Source: Parabacteroides timonensis (lineage in GTDB: Bacteria; Bacteroidota; Bacteroidia; Bacteroidales; Tannerellaceae). Taken from it: DNA of 64,000 bases. The stretch covers positions 1,336,883 through 1,400,882 of the forward strand of contig NZ_LT669940.1 in NCBI RefSeq assembly GCF_900128505.1. Reading direction: 5' to 3'. Shown piece by piece: positions 29,593 to 39,056 of this stretch (positions are counted from its first letter, which is position 1; each line of letters starts with the position of its first letter). Position numbers and translations under genes: made by a program. The notes under the pieces are model-generated. The model was given only the letters and a program-made list of their open reading frames with translations, was not told where the DNA came from and ran no database searches.

Positions 29593-30957
29593 ATGAAAAT
29601 AAAGGTATTATTGATTGCCGCTGCATGTTCCTTAGGAGCATTTGGCGCTCATGCACAGAAAGGAGTAGATAATGGTACACAGTTCGGTTCTGGTGAAGAC
29701 AGTATCCGTTGTATTACCAATATCAGCTTGTTCGTTCCTTATGCGAAAGCAGGAAATTTTAAGGACGCTTATGATTTTTGGAAAATTGTGTACGATGAAT
29801 GTCCTGCTGCAACAAAGGATATTTATTTGCATGGTGTGAAGATTATGGCGTGGAAGATCGCTAATGAAAAGGATCCAGCTAAGAAAGCTGCTTTGGTTGA
29901 CGACCTGATGGCCGTATACGACAAACGTGTGAAATATTTCGGTGACGACAGACGTTACGGAAAAGATTGGATCATTTCTCGTAAAGCACAGGATTATATC
30001 CAGCAGATGGGTGACAAAGCCGATTATAAGAAACTCTACAATTGGTTAGGTGAAATTATCAATGAATTTGGTGACAAAACTGAAGCATTAGGTGTTTCTT
30101 TATATATGTTCGCATCTTATCAGATGATGGCAGACGACCCTAATCACAAAGGTCAGTATGTAGAAGATTATCTGAAAGCTTCAAAAATTTTGGATGCTCA
30201 GTTGCAGGCTGCACAAGCTGCTAACAACGAAAAAGAAGTAAACAACCTGACTACATTTAAAACAAGTGTAAACGGTGCGTTTGCTAATAGTGGTGCTGCC
30301 GATTGCGAAACACTGCAAAATCTTTACGCTCCTAAAGTGGAAGAAAGCAAAAATGATTTGGCTGCTTTGAAAGAGATTGTAACTTTACTGAGACGTGTTC
30401 GTTGTCAGGAAATCGATGCATTCTTTGCTGCTGCCGGTTATGCTTATCAACTCGAACCGAGTGCTGATGCTGCTATCGGTATTGCAAAACAGGCTGTAAA
30501 AAACAAAGATTATGATAAAGCTATCAAGTATTTCGAAGAAGCTGCCAATATGGAAACAGATCCTTCTTCAAAAGCTGAAGACTATTATATGATCGCTTTG
30601 CTTAATTATGACCAGAAGAGCTATTCTAAAGCAAGAGAATATGCTTTGAAGGCCGCTTCTACCAATTCAAGCTACGGACAGCCTTATATCCTGATCGGAC
30701 AAATGTATGCTGCAACAGTAAAGACCGTATACCCGAATGACGGTGTATTGGCAAGAGCTGCTTACAATGCTGCTATCGACAAGTTTGAAAAAGCAAAACA
30801 AGTTGATGAAAGTTGTATAGATGAAGCAAACAAATTAATTGGTACCTATCGTGCTCACCTGCCTTCTACAGAAGAAGTATTTATGCACCCGGATCTGGAA
30901 AAGGGTAAACAATTCACTGTTGGTGGTTGGATCGGAGAACGCACAACAATCAGATAA
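29593..30957 (+). CDS. Exported tetratricopeptide repeat protein
   Basis: 454 residues with signal peptide MKIKVLLIAAACSLGAFGAHAQ. Repeated helical pairs cover most of the protein, clearest at NKDYDKAIKYFEEAANMETD, YDQKSYSKAREYALKAA and YGQPYILIGQMYAATVK (about 300-400). The C-terminus (HPDLEKGKQFTVGGWIGERT) is a recurrent ending in this Bacteroidetes family. Periplasmic or outer-membrane-associated scaffold by inference. It lies 32 bp after the barrel gene and 2 bp before lptC, so a joint function with LPS transport or barrel assembly is plausible. Confidence 0.85.
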   Translation: MKIKVLLIAAACSLGAFGAHAQKGVDNGTQFGSGEDSIRCITNISLFVPYAKAGNFKDAYDFWKIVYDECPAATKDIYLHGVKIMAWKIANEKDPAKKAALVDDLMAVYDKRVKYFGDDRRYGKDWIISRKAQDYIQQMGDKADYKKLYNWLGEIINEFGDKTEALGVSLYMFASYQMMADDPNHKGQYVEDYLKASKILDAQLQAAQAANNEKEVNNLTTFKTSVNGAFANSGAADCETLQNLYAPKVEESKNDLAALKEIVTLLRRVRCQEIDAFFAAAGYAYQLEPSADAAIGIAKQAVKNKDYDKAIKYFEEAANMETDPSSKAEDYYMIALLNYDQKSYSKAREYALKAASTNSSYGQPYILIGQMYAATVKTVYPNDGVLARAAYNAAIDKFEKAKQVDESCIDEANKLIGTYRAHLPSTEEVFMHPDLEKGKQFTVGGWIGERTTIR

Positions 30958-30959
30958 TT

Positions 30960-31628
30960 ATGACTGAAACGCGTTTTCTTTGTAAAACGGGAAAATATAG
31001 CATAACAACTACCTTCGTGGTGGTTGTTATGCTTCTTTTATTTATGGCGTCTTGTGGGAAAGAAAATAAAGAAGTGGTCGAAGTTACATTCGATCCGGAA
31101 AATACTTATACTATGAGAACCACTGATGCCACCAGCTTGATCTCCGACTCGGGGATTACTCGTTATCGGCTGAAAGCGAAGGAGTGGTTGGTATTTGGTA
31201 AGGCTCAGGAGCCTCATTCTTATTTTCCTCAAGGTGTTTATGTGGAAAAATTTGATTCTTTATTTAATGTAGAAGCTAGTGTAAAGGCTGATACTGCTTA
31301 CTATTGGGACAAGAAAGGATTATATAAACTGATTGGTCATGTGAGCATATTAAGCCTGGAAGGAAAGAGATTAGATACTTCAATACTGTTTATCGACCAG
31401 AAGGAAGATAAAATTCATACGGATGAATATTTTGAGTTGCAGGAAGGAGAGAAGGTTATTACAGGTATTGGTTTTGAGTCTAATCAAAATATGACGAAGT
31501 ATAAGATATTTAATTCGCAAGGGACTTTCCCTGTAAACGAAACGCCTCGTGACTCGTCGAGAGTGAATACAGCTTCCGATTCGACGGTTGTGGATGTGGC
31601 AAAGGCCGATTCAATAAAAAAAGATTAG
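30960..31628 (+). CDS. lptC: LPS export protein LptC (lipoprotein form)
   Basis: 222 residues from ATG 30960, 2 bp after the preceding stop; a longer frame from 30927 overlaps the TPR gene and is not favoured. The N-terminal hydrophobic segment ends in MASCGK, a lipobox, so it may be lipid-anchored rather than bitopic as in E. coli. The OstA/LptC beta-jellyroll follows, with YFPQGVYVEKFDS, VKADTAYYWDKKGLYKLIGHV and LDTSILFIDQKEDKIHTDEY. It passes LPS from LptBFG to LptA in the periplasm. The tail is Asp/Ser-rich. Confidence 0.85.
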   Translation: MTETRFLCKTGKYSITTTFVVVVMLLLFMASCGKENKEVVEVTFDPENTYTMRTTDATSLISDSGITRYRLKAKEWLVFGKAQEPHSYFPQGVYVEKFDSLFNVEASVKADTAYYWDKKGLYKLIGHVSILSLEGKRLDTSILFIDQKEDKIHTDEYFELQEGEKVITGIGFESNQNMTKYKIFNSQGTFPVNETPRDSSRVNTASDSTVVDVAKADSIKKD

Positions 31629-31629
31629 T

Positions 31630-32886
31630 GTGAATGCATTGACGTACATATTAATATCATTAGCTTTCTCAGCTTTTTTTTCAGGGATGGAGATCGCATT
31701 TATCTCCTCGAACAAGCTGCGGCACGAACTGGATAAAAAGAATAAAACTCTAGCCGGGAAGATACTGGATATCTTTTACCGGAATCCGAACCAGTTTATT
31801 TCTACGATGCTGGTCGGCAATAATATTGCATTGGTTGTGTATGGTTTGCAGATGGCAATTATATTGGAGCCATTCATTGCAAGGTTCGTAGACAATGAAG
31901 CTCTGATCGTATTCGTACAATCGATCATTTCAACCCTTTTGATTTTATTTACAGGAGAGTTTATTCCGAAAACGGTTTTTAAGCTGAATCCCAACTTTTC
32001 ACTGAACCTGTTTTCGGTTCCTCTATTCATTATATATATTATCTTATATCCTATCTCCAAGTTTTCCGCCCTTGTTTCATATCTGATCTTAAAGCTGGTG
32101 GGGGTAAAGGATGTGTCAGGTTCTACGGCCCGTACGCTGGGAAAAGTGGATCTGGACTTTTTCATACAACAAAGTATCGATGATGCCCCGTCCAATTCGG
32201 ATATGGATACGGAAGTGAAGATATTTCAGAATGCCCTGGACTTCTCAAATGTGCGGTTACGCGATTGTATCGTTCCTAGAACAGAGATCGTTGCTTGCGA
32301 TACGACTGTCGATATAGAGGAACTCCGTTCTAAATTTATTGAGACGGGTTTGTCGAAGATATTGATATATAACGAAAATATAGACGATATTATAGGTTAT
32401 ATCCATTCTTCGGAATTGTTTAAGAACCCGGAAGATTGGACACAGAATATAAAAGATATTTCCATTGTGCCGGAAACGATGGCTGCGAATAAACTGATGA
32501 AAATATTAATGCAGGAAAAGAAAAGCTTGGCTGTCGTAGTAGACGAGTTTGGTGGTACATCCGGAATTGTGACTTTGGAAGACCTTGTGGAAGAGATATT
32601 CGGAGAGATTGAAGATGAACACGACATGAAGTCGTACGTTGCCCGCAAGGTGGCGGATGACGAGTATCTTATATCCGGTCGTATGGAGATCGACTCGTTA
32701 AATGAGAAGTTCAACCTGGAGCTTCCGGAGTCGGACGACTATGTGACGATTGCCGGGTATATTTTACATTTCTATCAAAAATTTCCTAAATTGAATGAAT
32801 CAATCGTAATTGATAAGTATACATTCAAAATAATAAAAGTTACAGCTACAAAAATAGAACTTGTACGAATGAAAGTAGGTGGTTAA
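31630..32886 (+). CDS. CNNM/CorC-type (hemolysin family) membrane protein
   Basis: 418 residues with a GTG start 1 bp after lptC. The CNNM transmembrane domain (about 1-180) begins with NALTYILISLAFSAFFSGME and includes FISTMLVGNNIALVVYG. A CBS pair follows (about 200-330, with RDCIVPRTEIVACD and VVVDEFGGTSGIVTLEDLVE), then a CorC/HlyC domain (about 340-418, EYLISGRMEIDSLNEKF). Family members are Mg2+ transporters or exporters in other bacteria; a Bacteroidetes relative is the gliding protein GldE. The transported ion is not determined. Confidence 0.9.
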   Translation: MNALTYILISLAFSAFFSGMEIAFISSNKLRHELDKKNKTLAGKILDIFYRNPNQFISTMLVGNNIALVVYGLQMAIILEPFIARFVDNEALIVFVQSIISTLLILFTGEFIPKTVFKLNPNFSLNLFSVPLFIIYIILYPISKFSALVSYLILKLVGVKDVSGSTARTLGKVDLDFFIQQSIDDAPSNSDMDTEVKIFQNALDFSNVRLRDCIVPRTEIVACDTTVDIEELRSKFIETGLSKILIYNENIDDIIGYIHSSELFKNPEDWTQNIKDISIVPETMAANKLMKILMQEKKSLAVVVDEFGGTSGIVTLEDLVEEIFGEIEDEHDMKSYVARKVADDEYLISGRMEIDSLNEKFNLELPESDDYVTIAGYILHFYQKFPKLNESIVIDKYTFKIIKVTATKIELVRMKVGG

Positions 32887-32983
32887 TGAAAAAAAACAGA
32901 ATAAAAGATGTAACAAATCCTTTTTTTCGTATCTTCGTGCCCTTAAACTGTAAAATATAAACTTTAAAAATAAATAACGATAA

Positions 32984-35122
32984 ATGGCTACGCTGGAAAA
33001 AATCAGAAGCAAAGCAGGACTGCTCGTACTCGTTGTGGGTTTGGCGCTGTTCGCTTTTATCATTGGAGACTTTTTGAACTCCGGTTCTACTTATTTCAGA
33101 CAATCTCAGGAGAGAGTTGCTAAGGTTGACGGGGAAGTAATTAAAATTCAAGATTATCAGGGACGTATTGACGAAATGACCGAGATGTATAAAATGCAGT
33201 CTGGTCAGAGCAGTCTTCCTGAGGAATATATGAATCAGATCCGTCAGTCAGTATTCGATGCGATGGTACAGGAAGTTGTATTGGATGAAGCAACTGATAA
33301 ATTAGGAATGCAGGTTAGCCCGGAAGAACTGTTTGATATGGTTCAGGGTGAAAACATTTCACCGATGATCCAACAGATGCAGATGTTTGTTAATCCGCAG
33401 ACCGGACAATTCGACAAAACTGCTTTGTTGAACTTCCTGAAAACTATCGATGACGATAACATCGCAAACTATCCTGCAGACCAGCAGGCACAGTTGATCC
33501 AGGCACGTAATTTCTGGCTGTTCTGGGAAAAGAACATCAAACGTCAGCGTCTGGAACAAAAATATACTACTTTGTTGAGCAAGGCTGTTTCTGCAAACGT
33601 TCTGGATGCAAAAGAGGCTTTCAATGATGTTTCAGAAAACTCTGACATCGTATATGCTATGCAGTCGTATGCAAGTATTCCTGATTCAACAGTTGATGTT
33701 AGCAAGAGCGAAATTGAAAAGCTGTACAATCAGCGCAAAGAACTTTACAAACAAAAAGAAGGTAAAGTTATTAAATACATCGCTGTTGATATTCGTCCGA
33801 GCCAGGAAGATTATGACAAGGCTAGTGCAGATATCGAGTCTTTGAAAGAAGAATTTAAAACTTCAGAAAAGGTTGCTGATATTGTAAATGAAAATTCGGA
33901 AGTTCCTTATATGGATGCTTTCTTCACTGAAAATGCTTTTGATCCGGAAATGAAGCAGTTCGCAACTACTGCTGAAGTAGGTGCTGTTTACGGCCCGGTA
34001 TTCGATAATGACAAATACAGAATGTTTAAGCTGGTTGACAAGACAGTGGCTCCTGACTCAGTAAAAGTAAGTCATATCATGTTGGCTAACACGGGTGACG
34101 AAGCTCGTACAACTGTTTTGGCTGATAGCTTGATGAACGTATTGAAAAATGGTGGTGACTTTGCTGAACTGGCAAAACAATTCTCTGCTGACCAGGCTGC
34201 TGAAAATGGTGGTGAACTGGGATGGTTTACAGAAATCACTGCACTGAGAGGTGTAAACGACGATTTCAAAAATGCCGTATTCTCAACTCCGGTAAATAAT
34301 GTAGTAAAGGTAAAATCTTTATACGGAACTCACTTGGTAAAGGTTACTGAAAAAACTAATAATGTGAATAAGTATAAGGTGGCTGATATCGATATGACTG
34401 TATCTCCTAGCTCTAAAACTTATAGCAACATTTATAATGAGTTGAATCAGTTCATTTCAAAGAACAGCGACCTGGCTAAGTTGGATGAAGCAGCTAAAGA
34501 AGCTGGTTATAACCTGATCTCTGGTGTAACTGTAACAGCTGACAATCAGACTTTGGGAAGTATTAAAAATTCTCGTCCGGTAATCCGTTGGGCTTTCCAG
34601 AACGATAAAGGTAAAATCTCTGAGATATTCGAATGTGACGATAAGTTTGTTATTGCAGGTGTTGAAGGTACTTTAAAAGAAGGTTACCGTTCAGTTGCTT
34701 CTGTTACTCCGGCTTTGAGAGCTGAGATAGCTGCTCAGAAGAAGGGTGAAAAGATCGCAGCCGATCTGAAAGCTAAAAATCTGACATCTGTTGATGCTTA
34801 TGCAGATGCAATGGGTTCAAGAGTTGACTCTGTTAAGTTTATCAACTTTGGAACACGCCGTATTGCCGGTATTGGTGTAGAACCGAAAATGAATGCAATG
34901 GTTTCTATTGCAGAAGTCGGTCAGTTGAGCGAACCTGTAGTTGGAAACAATGGCGTATATGTATTCAAAGTATATGACAGAAACAAAGATGCTAAAGAGT
35001 TCAATGAAGCTGAAGAAATCCGCACATTAGATGCTTCTAACGCTTATCGTTTCGGATTCCAGGCTATCCAGTCACTGGTGAACAAAGCTGAAGTAGAAGA
35101 TAACCGCGTACGTTTCTTCTAA
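32984..35122 (+). CDS. PpiD-like periplasmic peptidyl-prolyl isomerase/foldase
   Basis: 712 residues, inner-membrane anchored. A short N-terminus (MATLEKIRSKAG) leads to one membrane helix (LLVLVVGLALFAFIIGDFL), then a SurA-N-like chaperone region (about 40-250) and a parvulin (PpiC) domain at about 355-460 with VSHIMLANTG, GGDFAELAKQFSAD and NGGELGWFTE. A further PPIase-like region lies at about 560-690. It would help newly exported proteins fold at the Sec exit. It follows the CNNM gene after 97 bp and ends at a strong terminator. Confidence 0.9.
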   Translation: MATLEKIRSKAGLLVLVVGLALFAFIIGDFLNSGSTYFRQSQERVAKVDGEVIKIQDYQGRIDEMTEMYKMQSGQSSLPEEYMNQIRQSVFDAMVQEVVLDEATDKLGMQVSPEELFDMVQGENISPMIQQMQMFVNPQTGQFDKTALLNFLKTIDDDNIANYPADQQAQLIQARNFWLFWEKNIKRQRLEQKYTTLLSKAVSANVLDAKEAFNDVSENSDIVYAMQSYASIPDSTVDVSKSEIEKLYNQRKELYKQKEGKVIKYIAVDIRPSQEDYDKASADIESLKEEFKTSEKVADIVNENSEVPYMDAFFTENAFDPEMKQFATTAEVGAVYGPVFDNDKYRMFKLVDKTVAPDSVKVSHIMLANTGDEARTTVLADSLMNVLKNGGDFAELAKQFSADQAAENGGELGWFTEITALRGVNDDFKNAVFSTPVNNVVKVKSLYGTHLVKVTEKTNNVNKYKVADIDMTVSPSSKTYSNIYNELNQFISKNSDLAKLDEAAKEAGYNLISGVTVTADNQTLGSIKNSRPVIRWAFQNDKGKISEIFECDDKFVIAGVEGTLKEGYRSVASVTPALRAEIAAQKKGEKIAADLKAKNLTSVDAYADAMGSRVDSVKFINFGTRRIAGIGVEPKMNAMVSIAEVGQLSEPVVGNNGVYVFKVYDRNKDAKEFNEAEEIRTLDASNAYRFGFQAIQSLVNKAEVEDNRVRFF

Positions 35123-35166
35123 TTTGAAATAAAGATAACAAAAGGTAATAACTATACCTTTAATAG

Positions 35167-35208
35167 AAAGCTGCCGGACTTATTCAGAAAAGTCCGGCAG
35201 CTTTTTTT
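35167..35208 (+). terminator. Intrinsic terminator of the coaX-ppiD cluster
   Basis: A 14-bp perfect stem AAAGCTGCCGGACT with its complement and a 10-nt loop, followed by a T-run. The rlmN promoter begins at its edge. Confidence 0.92.
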
Positions 35209-35215
35209 ATCTTTG
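35208..35215 (+). promoter_or_regulatory. Promoter -7 box for rlmN
   Basis: TATCTTTG, a full TAnnTTTG match 30 bp before the ATG at 35246. It immediately follows the upstream terminator's T-run. Confidence 0.55.
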
Positions 35216-35245
35216 TGCCGGATTAATCGTTATATAAATAAAACA

Positions 35246-36277
35246 ATGCAAGAGAAAAGACGATTGTTGGGCATGACGCTGAACGAACTGAAAGAGGTGG
35301 CTGCTGAGGCCGGATTACCCGGTTACGCAGCTAAACAGATGGCTGACTGGCTATATAAGAAGAAAGTAACCTCTATCGCTGAAATGACTAATATTGCGGC
35401 TGCCAAACGGACACAGCTGGAAGAGTCTTTTGAAGTAGGTGCCGTTTCGCCTGTAGATTGTATGAAGTCGGTAGACGGAACGATAAAATATTTGTTTGCT
35501 GCCGGTACCGGTAACTTTGTCGAGGCTGTTTATATCCCAACAGACGATCGTGCAACCTTGTGTGTCTCTTCCCAGGTCGGATGTAAGATGAATTGTCTGT
35601 TCTGTATGACGGGAAAACAGGGTTTTACAATGAATCTTACAGCGAATCAGATACTGAATCAGATACAATCTCTACCGGAATCCGACAGTTTGACGAATCT
35701 GGTCTTTATGGGAATGGGAGAGCCGTTGGATAATGTGGACGAACTTTTTAAAGTTCTTGAGATCCTGACTGCTTCATATGGATATGCCTGGAGTCCTAAA
35801 AGGATAACTGTTTCGACAATCGGCGTTGCCAAAGGATTGAAACGGTTCCTGGAGGAGAGCGACTGTCATCTGGCCGTAAGCCTGCATTCTCCTTATCATG
35901 AAGAGCGATTGTCGTTAATGCCTGTGGAAAAAGCTTATCCGGCACAAAGCATCATCGAATTACTAAAGGGATATGATTTCTCACACCAGCGCCGGGTGTC
36001 ATTCGAATATATTGTTTTTAAAAATTTAAACGATAGTCCGCAACATGCTAAAGCATTGATTTGTTTATTAGATACCTTGGATTGCCGGGTAAACCTGATC
36101 CGTTTTCATGCTATACCCGATGTCCCGTTGGAGAGTTCGGATTTGGCAAAGATGGAAGCTTTTCGCGATATATTGAATAATGCCGGAATAATCTGTACGA
36201 TTCGGGCTTCCAGGGGGGAAGATATATTTGCTGCTTGCGGAATGTTGTCCACCGCTAAAAAACAACAAAAGGGATAG
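35246..36277 (+). CDS. rlmN: 23S rRNA (adenine2503-C2)-methyltransferase RlmN
   Basis: 343 residues from ATG 35246 (MQEKRRLLGMTLNELKEVA); a longer frame from 35213 would start inside the promoter. A radical-SAM enzyme with CxxxCxxC as CKMNCLFC (Cys113, 117, 120), FMGMGEPLDN, and the methyl-accepting Cys in the C-terminal CTIRASRGEDIFAACGML. It methylates A2503 of 23S rRNA and A37 of some tRNAs. The N-terminal accessory domain is present. A DUF4837 gene starts shortly downstream with its own promoter. Confidence 0.96.
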   Translation: MQEKRRLLGMTLNELKEVAAEAGLPGYAAKQMADWLYKKKVTSIAEMTNIAAAKRTQLEESFEVGAVSPVDCMKSVDGTIKYLFAAGTGNFVEAVYIPTDDRATLCVSSQVGCKMNCLFCMTGKQGFTMNLTANQILNQIQSLPESDSLTNLVFMGMGEPLDNVDELFKVLEILTASYGYAWSPKRITVSTIGVAKGLKRFLEESDCHLAVSLHSPYHEERLSLMPVEKAYPAQSIIELLKGYDFSHQRRVSFEYIVFKNLNDSPQHAKALICLLDTLDCRVNLIRFHAIPDVPLESSDLAKMEAFRDILNNAGIICTIRASRGEDIFAACGMLSTAKKQQKG

Positions 36278-36304
36278 ATGACAAGTCATTTAAAAGAAAA
36301 GAAT

Positions 36305-36312
36305 TATATTTG
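36305..36312 (+). promoter_or_regulatory. Promoter -7 box for the DUF4837 gene
   Basis: TATATTTG, a full TAnnTTTG match. It predicts transcription from about 36318, so the frame's upstream ATG at 36278 cannot be used from this promoter. Confidence 0.5.
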
Positions 36313-36331
36313 TGTAATAAAACGAATGGGT

Positions 36332-37369
36332 ATGAAAAAGATTTCTTTACTGATTAGCTTATTCATGTTTCTGGTATTGCTGGGATCATGTAGCTCTGGG
36401 CCGGTTGGAAAACGGGCTACAGGACTTGCTTATGAAGTCGTTGTTGTAATGAAAAAAGCAAATTGGGATGGCCCTTCGGGAACGGCTATTAAAAAAGAGC
36501 TGACCTCCGATGTCCCGGGACTTCCTCAATCTGAACCCGCATTAAAAATAACTTATGTGGATCCTTCTCAATTCGATGGGTTATTGACTTATGTTCGTAA
36601 TATTCTGATCGTAAATATCGATCCTGCTATTTATACGAAAGCTTCCGTAAGTTATGAAAATGACCGTTGGGCCAAAGGGCAGGTCGTTGTAACATTGAAT
36701 GCTCCCTCTCCGGAAGCTATCATCGAATATATGGATGCACATCCGAAGGCGTTGGTGGATTTCTTCGTGAAGACGGAAATGAATCGTGCCATGGATCAGT
36801 TGCAGAAAGATTATAGTGCGGTTGTTATGGAAAACCTTAAAAATAACCATGACCTGATGCTGAATGCTCCTGCCAATATGACTTATTATCGCGATACGAC
36901 TGATTTCTTTTGGGCATCTAATAACGCGAATACCGGGCGTACGGATTTAATCGTATATACATTCCCTTATACGGATCCGAACACCTTTACGGCCGAATAT
37001 CTGATCGCTAAACGCGATTCTGTTCTGAAAAAAAATTTGCCGGGAGCTTTTCCTGAATCTTATATGGCAACCGAAACACGTGCCGATGTAAGTTACACGC
37101 CGATAACAGTGAATGGACAGTATTGTGGCGTGTTACGTGGTTTATGGAAAATGGTCGGTGATATGATGGGTGGCCCGTTTGTCAGCCATGTCCGCCTGGA
37201 TGAAAAAAACAACCGGGTCGTTGTGGCCGAAGGTTTTGTTTTTGCCCCGGAGACGGATAAACGTAATTTCATTCGTCGTATAGAGGCTGCATTGTATACC
37301 CTTCGTCTGCCGGGTGAATTTAACAAGTCCGTAGATGAAAAGCTGGATATTCCTGAAAATAAGAAATAA
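36332..37369 (+). CDS. DUF4837 family lipoprotein
   Basis: 345 residues from ATG 36332; 36326 is an equal alternative, and 36278 is disfavoured by the promoter position. The signal MKKISLLISLFMFLVLLGSC ends in a lipobox LLGSC. The mature part begins ATGLAYEVVVVMKKANWDGP and includes LPQSEPALKITYVDPSQFDG, FVKTEMNRAMDQLQKDY and ITVNGQYCGVLRGLWKMVGD, characteristic of DUF4837. Function unknown. Probably an outer- or inner-membrane periplasmic lipoprotein. It lies 13 bp before pdxA and may be co-transcribed with it. Confidence 0.85.
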   Translation: MKKISLLISLFMFLVLLGSCSSGPVGKRATGLAYEVVVVMKKANWDGPSGTAIKKELTSDVPGLPQSEPALKITYVDPSQFDGLLTYVRNILIVNIDPAIYTKASVSYENDRWAKGQVVVTLNAPSPEAIIEYMDAHPKALVDFFVKTEMNRAMDQLQKDYSAVVMENLKNNHDLMLNAPANMTYYRDTTDFFWASNNANTGRTDLIVYTFPYTDPNTFTAEYLIAKRDSVLKKNLPGAFPESYMATETRADVSYTPITVNGQYCGVLRGLWKMVGDMMGGPFVSHVRLDEKNNRVVVAEGFVFAPETDKRNFIRRIEAALYTLRLPGEFNKSVDEKLDIPENKK

Positions 37370-37382
37370 ACAAACATAGTAC

Positions 37383-38501
37383 ATGGAAGAACGATTGATA
37401 AAGGTGGGCATTACCCACGGAGATATAAATGGCATCGGATATGAGGTGATATTGAAAACATTCTCAGATGCCAGGGTAGCAGAACTTTGTACTCCGATCA
37501 TATACGGTTCGTCAAAGATTGCCGCCTATCACCGGAAAGCATTGGAGTTGCCCCCTGTGAATATGAATATTATCTCTCAGGCAGAGGATGCCGGTGTTAA
37601 CCGCGTTAATATTATTAACTGTGTGGATGACGAGACAAAGGTCGAGTTGTCACAGTCGACAACTATTGCCGGTGAAGCTGCTTTTTTGTCGCTGGAAGCC
37701 GCAGTCGCAGATCTGAAACGTGGTGCTGTCGATGTTTTACTGACAGCCCCGATCAACAAGCATAATATACAAAATGACCAGTTCCATTTTCCGGGTCATA
37801 CGGAATATTTGGAAGAACGTTTTGGCGGAGTAGGCCGGAAAGCCCTGATGATCCTGATGAAGGATAGTTTGCGGGTTGCTTTGGTGACCGGACATATTCC
37901 TCTGTCGGAAGTTCCATCCAGGATAACAGTGGAGGATATTATGTCGAAATTGCGTATATTCAATCAATCGCTCAAGCAGGATTTCGGAATCGTAAAGCCA
38001 CGTATTGCCGTATTATCTTTAAATCCTCATGCCGGAGACGACGGCCTGCTGGGAAAAGAAGAGGAAACGATCATTATTCCGGCAATGCAAGAGGCAGAGA
38101 AAAGAGGTGTAATGTCTTTCGGACCTTATGCCGCCGATGGATTCTTCGGTTCGCAGATGTATGATAAATTTGACGGTGTCCTGGCTATGTATCACGATCA
38201 GGGACTGGCTCCATTCAAGACTCTGGCGATGGACGACGGAGTTAATTATACGGCCGGTTTGTCTGTGGTACGTACTTCTCCGGCACACGGTACTGCTTAT
38301 GATATCGCAGGACAGAATTTAGCTTCGGAAGAGTCTTTCCGCCAGGCTTTGTATGCCGCTCTGGATATTTATCAGAATCGGTTGATCTATCGTGAAGCAA
38401 CAGCCAATCCGCTTCGTAAACAATATTTTGATAAAGGAGGCGACAATGAAAAGCTGGATCTTACCAAGGAGGACGATGATACGGATGTATGCCCTCAATA
38501 A
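37383..38501 (+). CDS. pdxA: 4-hydroxythreonine-4-phosphate dehydrogenase
   Basis: 372 residues, slightly longer than the usual about 330 because of an acidic tail. It oxidises 4-phosphohydroxy-L-threonine with NAD in DXP-dependent vitamin B6 synthesis. Motifs: GITHGDINGIGYEVI, TAPINKHNIQNDQFHFPGHTEYL (metal His), LSLNPHAGDDGLLGKEE, and MYHDQGLAPFKTL (metal His), with RTSPAHGTAYDIAG near the end. No pdxJ is in view. An 80-bp gap with a promoter separates it from the lipid cluster. Confidence 0.96.
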   Translation: MEERLIKVGITHGDINGIGYEVILKTFSDARVAELCTPIIYGSSKIAAYHRKALELPPVNMNIISQAEDAGVNRVNIINCVDDETKVELSQSTTIAGEAAFLSLEAAVADLKRGAVDVLLTAPINKHNIQNDQFHFPGHTEYLEERFGGVGRKALMILMKDSLRVALVTGHIPLSEVPSRITVEDIMSKLRIFNQSLKQDFGIVKPRIAVLSLNPHAGDDGLLGKEEETIIIPAMQEAEKRGVMSFGPYAADGFFGSQMYDKFDGVLAMYHDQGLAPFKTLAMDDGVNYTAGLSVVRTSPAHGTAYDIAGQNLASEESFRQALYAALDIYQNRLIYREATANPLRKQYFDKGGDNEKLDLTKEDDDTDVCPQ

Positions 38502-38547
38502 TTTACGCTTTTTGACTTCAAACTTTTTTTGATAGGAAAAGTTTACG

Positions 38548-38555
38548 TAAGTTTG
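38548..38555 (+). promoter_or_regulatory. Promoter -7 box for the lipid-headgroup cluster
   Basis: TAAGTTTG, a full TAnnTTTG match 25 bp before the cytidylyltransferase start. Confidence 0.5.
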
Positions 38556-38579
38556 TGGTTTCAAATTGCAACATGAATT

Positions 38580-39047
38580 ATGTTTAAAGATAAAACGATC
38601 GTATATACCTCCGGAACGTTTGATATGTTCCACTATAATCACCTGCGGATGATCAATTATGCCCGTAGTCTGGCTGATATTCTTATTGTAGGTGTAAGTA
38701 CGGATGAACTGGTCTCTTCTTATAAGGCAAATCCTATTATTCCTTTTAATGAACGTCTTCAGATCATTGAAGCATTGAAAACGCCTGATATTGTGATACC
38801 GCAACATACTTTGGATCATACGGAGATAGTAAAAAAACTGAATATCGATGCATTTGTTGTGGGTGACGACTGGTTCGGTAAATATGATTATCTGAAAGAT
38901 TTGGGTGTGCAGGTCTTTTATTTCCCTTACGGAACAGGAGTGTCTTCTTCTAACCTGAAGAAAACGATCCATGACTCTTATGAGGAAAATCTGAAATATC
39001 AACGACATGCTAAACCTGCAACTGTAAAAGGCAAAGGGGAGGAATAA
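38580..39047 (+). CDS. TagD-like nucleotidyltransferase (alcohol-phosphate cytidylyltransferase)
   Basis: 155 residues. The nucleotidyltransferase HIGH-like motif is FDMFHYNHLRMI, preceded by IVYTSGTFD as in glycerol-3-phosphate cytidylyltransferases. DAFVVGDDWFGKYDYL matches the VGDDW block of TagD-like enzymes. The usual C-terminal RTEGISTT signature is replaced by YGTGVSSSNLKK. It probably makes a CDP-alcohol in the cytoplasm; whether the alcohol is glycerol, ethanolamine or another is open. It is the first gene of a four-gene run with gaps of 7-9 bp, leading to a CDP-alcohol phosphotransferase that could use its product. Confidence 0.85.
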   Translation: MFKDKTIVYTSGTFDMFHYNHLRMINYARSLADILIVGVSTDELVSSYKANPIIPFNERLQIIEALKTPDIVIPQHTLDHTEIVKKLNIDAFVVGDDWFGKYDYLKDLGVQVFYFPYGTGVSSSNLKKTIHDSYEENLKYQRHAKPATVKGKGEE

Positions 39048-39056
39048 AAAAGACTC

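Noticed and set aside
38319..39008. 229-codon open frame on the minus strand
   Set aside because: It lies antisense to pdxA and the cytidylyltransferase, which have clear family motifs; composition and lack of a start signal mark it as a shadow.
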